From Fennellomyces sp. T-0311 (lineage: Eukaryota; Mucoromycota; Mucoromycetes; Mucorales; Lichtheimiaceae), in assembly GCA_025266875.1 (NCBI GenBank), contig JALLLT010000006.1:248001-312000 (forward strand): 64,000 nucleotides of DNA. Reading direction: 5' to 3'. A program made the position numbers and the translations under genes. Positions 33,750 through 43,333 of the stretch are shown piece by piece; within the stretch, counting starts at the first letter, position 1; each line of letters starts with the position of its first letter. The notes beneath the pieces were generated by a model that was not told the origin of the DNA, did not search any database, and saw only the letters and a list, made by a program, of their open reading frames with translations.

Positions 33750-35477
33750 CTATGAGTATATGTCAATCCGATCCGAGACTGTGGGACAGTATATCTACAA
33801 CTAAGAGTGTCAGTATTGGTGAAGATTTAAGATACACATATTCTTACAGTTTCGTTGGCGTTGAATCCCCAGGACAAGTGTGATTCTTCTTCTTGCTGAG
33901 TGGTGAACAAAGTGTTCCACACCAACTACGAAGCCAATACTTTGGTTATTAATTATTGTTAAGCTTTAGATCCCGTTATAACCTTAGCGATCCATTGATG
34001 TGCAATCAAACTGGGGTGAAAACAGTCGAAATCACTGTGACAGCAAGTAGATTTCAGAAATCCTGTTCTACTTGACCGTAATTCTGAATACCTTAATACT
34101 TCCAGTGGAAGATCGTCAATGCTGATATCCACGGGCAGATACCGAACGGCAAATGTAGAGCTATGTTGTGATTTATATCTTTCATATATTTCCACTAATT
34201 TCTCATTGTAGCCTATTTTTTTAAGAAAAAAAGATATATGTAGGCAATGAAAGAACAGTTCTTGAATTTTTGTTTACCTTTAGACAGAACATCCATTATT
34301 GTGCGATTTGACTCGGCACCTATGAAGCATGAACATGATAGGCGATTGAATATTGTATCTGGATCATTATTTTGAGATTGACAATAGTCAAGAGCGTTTC
34401 CTGTAAGACTATACAGCTCGGATACTCTGAATGTACCCACTGCAAACGAAAAAATTACGATGAGATGCGTTGAGATCCATTTTATTAAACTTACATAGAT
34501 TAACGACAACCCGAGGAATACTCGTTCGAATGCGTTCTATGGCACCTGAAACTAGTTTTCCGTATGTTTCGACTGAACTATCAGCTGATGTATCACAAGC
34601 GGCACACATGTCATTGCCTAGACATTATATTTAGGGAGTTGCCATTATTATGAGGAAATGAATTCCCTATCCACTTACTTCCGATCTGAAGGGTAACAAA
34701 CTTCCAATCCTGGTTGTAGTTCACACCAACCATCGATTTCATTCCTAAATAAAGGTGAAATTTATAAGCTAAAGGTATATATATATATGAAATGTCAGTC
34801 TAACGCGAAATTAGGTAATCCACTTGTTTGTCAAGATCGACGGCAGTCCCACCACTTATAGCGGCGTTTAGTCTATCACGAATTGGATGGTCTATACAAA
34901 TCAGCTCGGATATTACGTGATTTCTTTTCTTATAGTATAAAGGTAATACTCACATTCCCGAACAAACTCAAAGCATGCGTCATCTAGCCTTCTCCATTAC
35001 ACAAGTGTACGTTTAAAAGATAATATCTTACCTGTGCAACCAGTTGCTAGTCGTTCGCCAATGGAGGCGCCTTTTAAAAGAGGACTATAATGCTGGAAGA
35101 ACTTCGCCAAAGTAATTGCATTCGTATTGCCGCCTATTGCATAACTATTTCCACGATATTCTGCGTAATCTGCATAAGTAACCAGCTTCCCATGGTCGTT
35201 GTTCATCATCAACGCGCCTGCAATAATGCTACATATATATTTCACGTTTCATATTCCCATAGTACGCATAATATGGCATCCAGCAAAGTATATACCTGTC
35301 ACCGAGAGCGCCGATTACTTTAATATCATCGGGTCGAAGGTCTGTTACGTCTTTGGCGCCACTTTCCGAGCGTTTTGGTAGATTTGGACAATCCTTTATA
35401 TTATTGACTTGCAAAGCACTGATTCCAAATCGAATTGTAAGAATTAGAAAGAGCAGACTGCTCAAAGATTGAACCAT
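33750..35477 (-). CDS. Secreted GDSL lipase / phospholipase B-like protein C
   Basis: Third member of the lipase set; start ATG at 35477, stop TAG at 33750-33752, about 375-385 aa after splicing. Signal peptide M-V-Q-S-L-S-S-L-L-F-L-I-L. SGNH block I is G-A-L-G-D-S-I (the Ser codon is again split by an intron), block II Y-R-G-N-S-Y-A-I-G-G, block III around G-S-N-D-M-C-A-A-C, and the Asp-His pair in D-C-F-H-P-S-L-I-A-H-Q-W. The final exon encodes I-Y-C-P-T-V-S-D-R-I-D-I-Y-S. It is more AT-rich than D and carries a (TA)n tract in an intron at about 34779-34788. The frame stays open through all exons I could follow, so I call it intact. Its upstream side borders the CACTA element by about 450 bp. 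Confidence 0.82.
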
Positions 35478-35536
35478 GATATAGTGGTTTTAATGTTAAG
35501 GAAGGCAAACCCTTTTCATCTGTTTATGCCACTACC

Positions 35537-35544
35537 TTAATATA
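35537..35544 (-). promoter_or_regulatory. TATA-like box of lipase C
   Basis: TATATTAA on the minus strand about 60 bp upstream of the ATG at 35477, matching the spacing in the other lipase copies. Confidence 0.4.
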
Positions 35545-35922
35545 TGTGACACTCAGGATGTGTAATGTCTTTTCTTGTAAACAAACATTGAATTCATCTT
35601 TTCCGCCCCTATTTTGCAAGGGGATTACAGGTCATCTCCAGCAGTCTATATACGCGGATAGCAAACTTTTTGGTGTATGATGCATATTTTGCTTGTGTTT
35701 ACAACATCGTGCCTCAGTAGCCCTAATTGCTATTTTTTTCTCAAGATATATCAAATAGATTAGTTTGTGGAACAGCTTTAATTCGGCACCTCCACCGACG
35801 GTGCAAGTGTTCTCTCACATATGCGTAGCTGATCCGGTCAATTCATAAAATTTTCCCGAGAAACATTTTATTCCCATACAGTATCATCACTTTAGACCTT
35901 AAGAACACTCGGAAAGTTTCAC

Positions 35923-35925
35923 TGC
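35923..35925. repeat. Target-site duplication, left (TGC)
   Basis: TGC immediately before the left CACTA terminus. The same TGC follows the right terminus at 41048-41050. Three-base duplications are typical of CACTA elements. Confidence 0.8.
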
Positions 35926-35940
35926 CACTACGGGAAATTT
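35926..35940 (+). repeat. CACTA left terminal inverted repeat
   Basis: CACTACGGGAAATTT; pairs with the reverse complement at 41033-41047 with one mismatch. Confidence 0.9.
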
Positions 35941-36181
35941 TAGCACTGCAAAACACTGCTAGGAACTGCAAAACCCTAATCACGGGAAAATCCGATTTTT
36001 GACAATTCCGTGGTTTTGCAGTGTTTGGGTATTTGCAGCGTAGACCAGTGATTTCCCGTGTTTCTATAGTGACGGTCGGTAGAGTGATTTATAGAACGCT
36101 CAGATCTGTTATTTGAATACAATAAAGCAATACTTGCTTGCGCCAAAAGATGTATTTATTTACATTCAAATCACGCATAAG

Positions 36182-36204
36182 CTAAACTAAACTAAACTAA
36201 ACTA
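36182..36204. repeat. (CTAAA)n short tandem repeat
   Basis: Four CTAAA units plus CTA just downstream of the stop codon of the element's second gene. Confidence 0.85.
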
Positions 36205-36209
36205 CACTG

Positions 36210-37611
36210 TTAACGACCTTTCTTACATGAACGTGCTATCGGCACCCGCGGTCTAAAAGTTGTCTTGATCTTGTTGCGATTTGATTTTGAATTCGATACA
36301 CTTGCCACTGCTGGGGACTTCTTGGTATTCTCAACGGCTTTGAGAACCTTTGCTGGTCGTGAAGAACTGGCAGTGCTTGCTTTCTTTCTCTTTTGTGCGA
36401 TACATTCAATTTCTTGTCCGCTTTTTGAAGTACCCTAAAATTCATTGACATTATAATTAGCATTCCACTCTAATTTTCAATCCTTAACGTACCTTTGGGA
36501 ATTGATCACTACCCGCCTGGTCGACGACTTCTTGGAATTCAGGCGCAAGATCTTCGTATGCAATTGGTTGAAACGTTTCCTCCGCACCAGACTCGCTACT
36601 GCTATCATCGTCTTCGCTGCTACTGCCATCATCGTCTTCGCTGCTACTTCCATCATCGTCTTCGCCGCTACCCCTACGACCAATCTCACTGTCACTGTCA
36701 TCCGAACTTCTTCCTTCGTTATCACTACTTTCGGTCGACTGGTCATCATCATCCGAGGACTGGATGGCATCAAAATAACTATGGCTTCACAGTCAGTATA
36801 AACATACACACAATTATCTGTAAAAAAAAACCTCTGCGACTCTCGATGGTCTCCTCCGTCGCACTGTAGGCTGGTATCTAACACACACTTGGTATTACTA
36901 CTTCATCATCATTATAACTGACCAGTTACCTTCATTATCACCGGATGAGTTTGTGGCCAATGCTTTTCGCGCTTTTCTGTTGTTACCTTGTTCCACATTC
37001 TGCCAATGTTTCGCTAACAGTAAGTGTGCTCCCCAGCTACCAACGCAGTAACTAAGAGGCGCTATAGAGCCAACCTCTTGCTCGAGCTTAATTGCCATTG
37101 CACGATGATGAAATTTCACAGATCGGTCGCCCCATTTGACGGTGTCAGTAAGTGAGTACTTTTCCTTGAAGTAAAGAACGACGCCTCGGTGAATCTTTTT
37201 TACTTGTTCCACTCTCGAGTCTACTTGTTGGTCGGTTAGGGTAGGCAGCCTCTCATGCTCTCTATGACTCTTGATCATGTCAGCGAGAAGTGACCATGTG
37301 AACTTGACAAGAGACATCTCTTCGCGATTCGTCTTCTTGTTAAACATCTTTTCCCTTGGATGTATGATGTACCGCGCATCTGTGTTTGTTGTACAAGACT
37401 GTGCCGCTGTACTAGTAGTTGTGTTCGCTTCATTTCTTTCGAGAACATTGACCAATCTTCTGTCAAGAGCGGATTGATCTTGTACTGATTCCCTCAACCC
37501 AGCGATTTGGTCATTGATTAACTGCATTCGTTCACCTTGCGTGCGGTCAATCCGTAGCAGGGCCAGAAGCAGTTCTGAGAATTCGTTTGAATTGCTGCGA
37601 GTGTTGTCCAT
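36210..37611 (-). CDS. CACTA element second gene (TnpA-like accessory protein), multi-exon
   Basis: Starts M-D-N-T-R-S at 37611, 93 bp after the transposase stop; the frame also extends upstream into the transposase end. The first part (to about 36940) has a long charged helix region and W-G-D-R-S-V-K-F-H-H-R-A-M-A-I-K-L and S-Y-C-V-G-S-W-G-A-H-L-L. After introns near 36840-36940 come an acidic Ser/Glu/Asp region built from a 24-bp tandem repeat and then a basic C-terminus (N-S-K-S-N-R-N-K-I-K ... C-K-K-G-R) ending TAA at 36210-36212. Family unknown. Position after the transposase and the acidic/basic layout resemble the second, DNA-binding protein of En/Spm elements, which is inference. Exact splice sites are uncertain. 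Confidence 0.6.
36593..36670. repeat. 24-bp tandem repeat coding Ser/Glu/Asp motif
   Basis: About three and a half copies of a 24-bp unit; on the minus strand it encodes repeated D-D-D-G-S-S-S-E inside the element's second gene. Confidence 0.85.
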
Positions 37612-37703
37612 GTTTCGTAAAACAAATGTTCTGATCAGCTGTATTGAATCCAAGAACACATACAAAAAAAATTTACTGTCATGTGCCATTCCCACGAACC
37701 TAT

Positions 37704-40283
37704 CTAGCAATCCAAACTGTTGATGCTGCCCAAATCTTCCTTCCTCAAGAGTTTTTTTTCTTGCCAAACAAGATAGCGTCGATTCGATTGCGCTGTGTAG
37801 ATGCCTACCATGGAACGTATATCGCCTGCGGATAGGACACACAACTTCGACTCGCCGTTGGGCTGAACATATGGCTGCTTTTTATCATCCAGCAAAACAT
37901 TCCAGACATTCACCAGCGCCAGGAGCTTCGTGCGTCCTTGTTGCGTGTGACGAAAATAAAACACAGCTTCACCAAAATACAACTTCTCGCTTCGTGTGCG
38001 TGTTGCACAACTTCTGTTATGAACGTCTACTGTCATCTTCACGTAAAAATCATTGCGACGTGAGGAATTCCGTTGTCTGTACGAGCTTCCAATGACTTCT
38101 TTTTCGCTGATCCACAGTCGTGCGCCAGCGTCGATGACCGGATTGATTCGCCTAACCTTTTTTAAGTATATAGACCAGAATTTCTCGAGTAGATGTTCAA
38201 GGTTGAATTCGCTGTAGCCTTGAACCTTGCCATGCCAAAGTGGGCTCCATATCTCGATAGCGTTCGCCCGTGTTGATTCTGTTAGTACTGTTTTCTCCTT
38301 AACAGGGTCGCTGTTCGCAGTATTTTCGATCCGTTCGACATATCTTTGAGCAGCCAATTCTACCATCACGTTTCCAGCATTGATGCCTGGTGCAGATGGT
38401 GAGCGCACCTTGTGCTTGATCTCGCCAATGGCGCGTTCCATGGCAAAAGCAGCGTAATAGCACGGAGGACCCATTGCTCGGATCATCTTGGTTAAATGTT
38501 GCAAATAGTGTTGCGTGATAGTAAAGACAGTACCTTTGATGTTCCCATTTTCAACGTTGACCTGAAGGAAGCTGAGCCACTTCCACACATTCCTATCCAA
38601 TCGACGGATGTCACTCTCTTTTATCACTGGTTGGAACACGATGCTGCACACCTGGCTAAGAGAATAAGTAGCCTCCTTTGCATCGTCATCCTTGATGTGT
38701 TCGAGTACGATTGTTGGGACGACATAACGCATGAAATCAATCCAGTCAATTGACTTGAGCGTGCCAGCCTGGTGGGAGATGTCAAGAGTACAAGAGCTGA
38801 ACGTGGATGGAATTGTTGTGGATGACTGTGCTATTGCCCTTCCGATTTTGCATCGGATTGCTGGTTTGAGATATAGGGGATTGCCTTTTACGCCGTACTT
38901 TTTACCACATACTAAGTTCCAGAACTGTTTTCCAATGCCTGGCCCCATGAGATGCATGATGTCGAGGCCAAAAAAGCTTGCCCCTTTGAAACTCTTCAGG
39001 CTTGCAAATGGTGTACTTCCCGTAAGTCCTTTGCAGTTTGTTCCACGTTTGAGCGAGCATAAAGATCTTGCTTGCAGCGAGTACAAACTTCTTGTCTTGT
39101 GCTTCGGATACCTCCTAGGTACAAAATACATGCCACGACGCCTTCCCCTTTCGTTCTTGACGGGTGCACCCTTTATCTCACATAGTCGACAGCCATATGA
39201 TCCAGAGTGACCCCCATGACACATCACTTTGCAAGCAGCCGGCGAGTCACCAGTCGATAATAGCAAATGCGCACGGATATGATACATCTTGCTGTCGTCC
39301 GCCTTGACTCGTATCCCTGTTGTCTGCAAAACTTGAAGATCGTCTAAAAGTGGCTTCAAGAAGCTGAAGATATTTTTTGGTTGCCGGGGCCCAGGAATGA
39401 CGCATACTTGTATCATGTTTCTGGTTTCGTAACGTATGGAGGGTGGCAAATTCAGGATCACCAAATGAACGATCGTGAGCTGCTTGCCCTTGACGGTAAA
39501 TCCATCTGTGTAAAGCGCTAGTGCAACATCAAGATCACCAGCGAAGAGTCCTTCGTCTTTCAGTGTGGTATAAACGTCCCCATCAAACACATCCGTATAC
39601 GTCCCGGTGGTCCTTTCCGGTAGCCTTTGTCGGTAAGACAAATCTTCACGAGTAGCTGTATTATGAACAAGTGATGCTAGATGCGCTGCAAGCGATAACT
39701 GGACCATGGTTGCTTGTGATCTTAACGATCCATCGCGATTGCGTTTGTTTGTAAAACGTGGCCGTTTGCAGCTTAAGCAGTGGGTCAGGGCATCTGATTG
39801 TTCGTACATCATACATCCCTTAATACAAGTATCGTATGATACAGCTTTCACCGGGTACTCATTCTGCAAAAGGTTTTTCGACTTGTAGTAGCTGAGCAAC
39901 GGTGAGTTCATCCCACTGACATACGCATTGAACACTTTTGTCATGTTGTTGAAAAAAGCTCTAGACACCTTATGCTGGATTGCGAGCTCATATAATTGCT
40001 TGCTGGTGAGATCGGCATTGTTACAGTTTGAGTACGAGTATTTGTCAGCAGCATAATCGTAAGTTGGGATTGCATCTGAATACTGATCTTTGTCCGCTGT
40101 GCCGTCGTCATGGTCGTTGGAGTCAGTGCCGGCATTAGCAATGTCTTCATTCAACATGTTATTGCCATCATTGGAGCCAGCGCCACTATCGTTTTCATCC
40201 ATTGGGTAACTGTCATCGATATCGAATCCTGGATCATATTCATCCCTCGCTTGCTCCACACGTCTGTTCACTTTAGCTGGCAT
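37704..40283 (-). CDS. CACTA Tnp2-type transposase
   Basis: Unbroken 859-aa frame. The N-terminal 100 residues are acidic. A C-x-x-C pair follows (H-C-L-S-C-K-R-P-R-F). The core has L-Y-T-D-G-F-T-V-K-G-K-Q, H-L-V-I-L-N-L-P-P, a Cys/His insertion C-H-G-G-H-S-G-S-Y-G-C-R-L-C and F-F-G-L-D-I-M-H-L, consistent with the RNase-H-like catalytic core of Transposase_21/Tnp2 proteins. The C-terminal third has a DUF4218-like block: A-M-G-P-P-C-Y-Y-A-A-F-A-M-E-R-A-I-G-E and S-P-S-A-P-G-I-N-A-G-N-V. These families are typical of CACTA elements and agree with the termini. Residue-level catalytic assignment needs an alignment. The start at 40283 may be internal if the zinc-finger exon at 40395-40619 is spliced on. 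Confidence 0.88.
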   Translation of the reverse strand: MPAKVNRRVEQARDEYDPGFDIDDSYPMDENDSGAGSNDGNNMLNEDIANAGTDSNDHDDGTADKDQYSDAIPTYDYAADKYSYSNCNNADLTSKQLYELAIQHKVSRAFFNNMTKVFNAYVSGMNSPLLSYYKSKNLLQNEYPVKAVSYDTCIKGCMMYEQSDALTHCLSCKRPRFTNKRNRDGSLRSQATMVQLSLAAHLASLVHNTATREDLSYRQRLPERTTGTYTDVFDGDVYTTLKDEGLFAGDLDVALALYTDGFTVKGKQLTIVHLVILNLPPSIRYETRNMIQVCVIPGPRQPKNIFSFLKPLLDDLQVLQTTGIRVKADDSKMYHIRAHLLLSTGDSPAACKVMCHGGHSGSYGCRLCEIKGAPVKNERGRRRGMYFVPRRYPKHKTRSLYSLQARSLCSLKRGTNCKGLTGSTPFASLKSFKGASFFGLDIMHLMGPGIGKQFWNLVCGKKYGVKGNPLYLKPAIRCKIGRAIAQSSTTIPSTFSSCTLDISHQAGTLKSIDWIDFMRYVVPTIVLEHIKDDDAKEATYSLSQVCSIVFQPVIKESDIRRLDRNVWKWLSFLQVNVENGNIKGTVFTITQHYLQHLTKMIRAMGPPCYYAAFAMERAIGEIKHKVRSPSAPGINAGNVMVELAAQRYVERIENTANSDPVKEKTVLTESTRANAIEIWSPLWHGKVQGYSEFNLEHLLEKFWSIYLKKVRRINPVIDAGARLWISEKEVIGSSYRQRNSSRRNDFYVKMTVDVHNRSCATRTRSEKLYFGEAVFYFRHTQQGRTKLLALVNVWNVLLDDKKQPYVQPNGESKLCVLSAGDIRSMVGIYTAQSNRRYLVWQEKKLLRKEDLGSINSLDC

Positions 40284-40394
40284 TTTGAATACTACCTGAC
40301 GATTAGCACATACCTTATGGCCTCCTGTGGCTCTTGTGAGTATTGCATACTTTCATAACTGTCATTAAAACTATTAGCGGATTAATTCTCGAAT

Positions 40395-40619
40395 TCATAC
40401 GTATTCGTACCTGTCAACACCGTCGCACGAGTTCTGCTTCAATCGCTTTCTCACCCGTTCGACTGTTGTGTTGAAATCCTGTTCTTCTTGCTCAGAATTT
40501 GCAATGCACAGTGACATGTGTTTTTTTTCGTTGACATCGCGCTTCCAAAATATCTCACGGCAGAATACGCACTGAAACTTCGTGCGGGGCAAATTGCCAG
40601 AGACACTGGGTTCTGTCAT
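40395..40619 (-). CDS. Zinc-finger leader exon of the CACTA transposase (probable)
   Basis: Starts M-T-E-P-S-V-S at 40619 and encodes about 70 residues with F-Q-C-V-F-C-R-E-I-F-W and a later K-K-H-M-S-L-C, a CX2CX13HX3C finger, followed by a charged helix ending C-D-G-V-D-R. A good donor (AG|GTACGAATACG) follows at about 40411, and further coding-like sequence (N-D-S-Y-E-S-M-Q-Y-S-Q-E-P-Q-E) lies before the transposase ATG. I infer it is the first exon of the transposase, giving an N-terminal DNA-binding finger, but the second splice into 40283 is not resolved. Confidence 0.55.
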   Translation of the reverse strand: MTEPSVSGNLPRTKFQCVFCREIFWKRDVNEKKHMSLCIANSEQEEQDFNTTVERVRKRLKQNSCDGVDRYEYV

Positions 40620-41032
40620 TGTAAACTAAATGTTTAAGCCTTAGTAATAGTTCAACGGCAAACTAGAACAAAAGTGTTTACATGAGGGATTAACAGTAAT
40701 TAAATTTTCAATTCAAATCGTTGACAGAGAGCGAGACTTTTGACAGAGAAAGAGAAATAAGTTATCCAAAATAGGGAGGTACTTATATGCGGAGTAATTT
40801 AATCACTGTTGTCGCATGATACAGTGATTTCCCGGGATTGTCAGTGCCTAAAACCAAACGCCTCGTAGACACGGATTCCTTTTCATGATAACCATGTAAA
40901 AGAACTGCATTACATAATTTAGAGTTAATGGACAATTTTCTGCTGTAAATATTAACAGGAGGATTTCCAGTGGAATGACGGGTTTTTCAGTGAATAGGGG
41001 TGATTTTGGGACTTTCAGTGACTTCCCGGGTC

Positions 41033-41047
41033 AAATTTTCCGTAGTG
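41033..41047 (-). repeat. CACTA right terminal inverted repeat
   Basis: Reads CACTACGGAAAATTT inward on the minus strand; TGC target-site copy follows at 41048-41050. Confidence 0.9.
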
Positions 41048-41438
41048 TGCTAGCAACAAACTAGTATCTGATGAAGTAAACTTCCTGGGGTTACTAAGTT
41101 ACTTGGACTTTATGATAGCGTAAAAGCTGTAGGAGTCGATATGGGTTTTTGAATAGGGTGCATCTTAACTTTATATTACCATACATATGTAGCAATCTGT
41201 CAATTATTATCGATTACAAGTACAATGGTCCACAAGTATATGTATTGGCATGTTACGTCATTGATATGACACTGATTTATCAAGTGAATACATGTAGCAC
41301 AGCAATTGGAATAGCTGATTTCAGTAAGCACTGAATCACGGTACAAATTTCGTACGTAATAGACCCTTTCCAATTATCAACTAGTGACCTAAGAAGCATT
41401 ACCGACTTAGTAAAACTGGGAACGGGTAGGAAAAGAAA

Positions 41439-43333
41439 CTATACGCAAGGAACCTTCATATACACCTTGTCGTCGAAGAATTTCAAACCATGTGGGGTAC
41501 AGTTTTTAACTTGACCAGTCTTAGTTTCGTGAGGTTTGGTAGCGTATTGAAAAGACAGTGTCGTATCCGTCATGAAATTTGCATGTTCGAAAGTCAAGGC
41601 GGAGATGGCAGGATGGAGTAACAATCGTTTGCTGAAATGGTTTATGCCTTACTCGGTAACCTGGTTGCCACTTATTATCCGTATATACCGGAGCGAATAT
41701 TTGTAAGTATGGTCAAGACAGTATCGTTAAGAATTGACAATGAACGAGTCTGATTTTTTGGAGGTTCCCTTTGCTAGTCAATATGTGGAGCGCATTGGTA
41801 ATGTCAGATCTACCGGCCCCAACGCTGACAAGGTTCAACTCCCTTAAATAATCGAGCTTCTTAAAACAGTATAACTCAACAAAAAGCCCTTATATATTCA
41901 TATGCCCTCTAGTCATGGTTTCTTTGGTGGTATTCGGACCAGGGGATTCTCGGGATCAACAAAAAAAACTTGACACCCAACGCTTGTAGTTAGGGCATTG
42001 GCTGGAGTTGATCTAATAGCCATAGGGATGTGGTAGTAAATATGATGGTAAAGCTAACCCCAGTTCCTCGACCGTGTCGCTGTTCTCCGTGGGTAGGGCA
42101 GTTGAGAACGGTGAATCGATAGCAGTAATACAAAGGCTGCGTATCCCAGTAGATGTTTTCGGCCCTTCCTTATAAATATATGGTGTTTAAGAGGCAAAAA
42201 GAGCCAAAGGTTTTCCAACTTTGTCTAATAACGGCGAATAAGCTAGGATAAAAGCAGGGGGACCTTGTTTAAGAGCCAATACCCGCAACTTTGGACATAC
42301 GCGAAGATTCTTTTAAATATCTGCTTTCGGAATGTAAGGGATGTCGGGATTGAGACTGGTGATGGAGGCGACGTAGTTGGTTAGTATAATACCCAGACTA
42401 GTTGGGCGGTCGATGTAGTTGTACATATGTCGTAACTTCTTGAGTTGATGACATGCTGCGATGATTGCTTTAAGCCCGATGGATTGCTCGTGTTGTACGG
42501 CACTTGCTAGAAGCTCTTTAAGTGTGTCAATACTCCAGGTAATACCGAAATTAAGTTTGGATTGCCTTGGACTACATACTCTTTAAGAATTTGGATGGAT
42601 CATAGTCATCGAGGTTGCACTAAGCATATGAAGACCATACCATGGATAGTAAGACTTTCCAAGCGAATGAATCTTCCCAGAACCCTTTAATTCATAGCTT
42701 GATTTCATTGCGATTCTTCCAGTTCCAGAGTCATAACAAGCCGGAACACGGGGTCTACCTGAAGCCAACCAAGTGGTTCACCGTGAACAGCGAGGAAGCT
42801 CTGGTGGATCATAAACTCCTTTTTCCCTATTCTTGCTAACACCAAGCATCTTGGTAATACCGTTTTTGGAAAGATAGTACAGGATATGTAAAAGGATTTC
42901 ATGTGGCAGGCATGAAATAACATCTACATGAGGTTCTAGCCTCGCCTTTGCTTCCTCTCCTCTCTTTAATATGTACTCGTGTCGGTCCTTGTGACCATCT
43001 TTCATCATTGGGAGTCCCCTTCCATAGACCCTAATAGCCTGCTTCTTGCTGCCATTCATAGAAAGAAATTGATCAGTACGTAAATACCCCAGTGCCCGTG
43101 ATGGTGGAAGCTGGATCATTGTCTGCACGTCACTGAGCTTTTTGCAGATTTGTCCCGTCTAGTAATGGGCAGCCGAACGAAAATAAATTAGATCGACTTT
43201 TCCTGCTTAACGTGTTGATTCCATCTGTGCCGTAATCGATCGTTGTCGCAAGGTCGGTGTTGTCAAAGGCGTTTACGGTCAGGTTGAGATTTGATTGCAG
43301 TGCTTCGGACTTGTGAAGTGTTGTGCTGTTCAA
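41439..43333 (-). pseudogene. Decayed F-box / leucine-rich-repeat gene
   Basis: Minus-strand relic. An F-box is readable at about 42924-42828 (V-I-S-C-L-P-H-E-I-L-L-H-I-L-Y-Y-L), after a charged leader in the frame from 43128. Another frame then carries F-M-I-H-Q-S-F-L-A-V-H-G. LRR-like sequence continues in changing frames: I-D-T-L-K-E-L-L-A-S-A-V to Y-N-Y-I-D-R-P-T-S-L at about 42535-42390, a stop at about 42318, then N-L-R-V-C-P-K-L-R-V-L-A-L, and N-A-L-H-I-L-T-S-K-G-N-L at about 41830-41780, finishing near 41440. Frame changes and stops are too many for introns alone. A frame at 43333-43130 may be the first exon. It begins about 390 bp from the CACTA insertion. Confidence 0.65.

Larger units (their letters stand above)
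35926..41047 (-). mobile_element. CACTA (EnSpm/CMC) DNA transposon, complete, 5122 bp
   Basis: Both ends begin CACTACGG(G/A)AAATTT reading inward, about 15 bp imperfect terminal inverted repeats, and are flanked by TGC on each side. Subterminal regions carry repeated GTGATTTCCCG and TTTGCAGTG-type motifs (left near 35951-36060, right near 40820-41040), a normal CACTA feature that binds transposase. Inside, all on the minus strand, are a zinc-finger leader exon (40395-40619), a Tnp2-type transposase (37704-40283) and a second multi-exon gene (36210-37611). The transposase frame is unbroken over 859 codons and the ends are nearly identical, so the insertion looks recent and possibly active. Confidence 0.9.
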
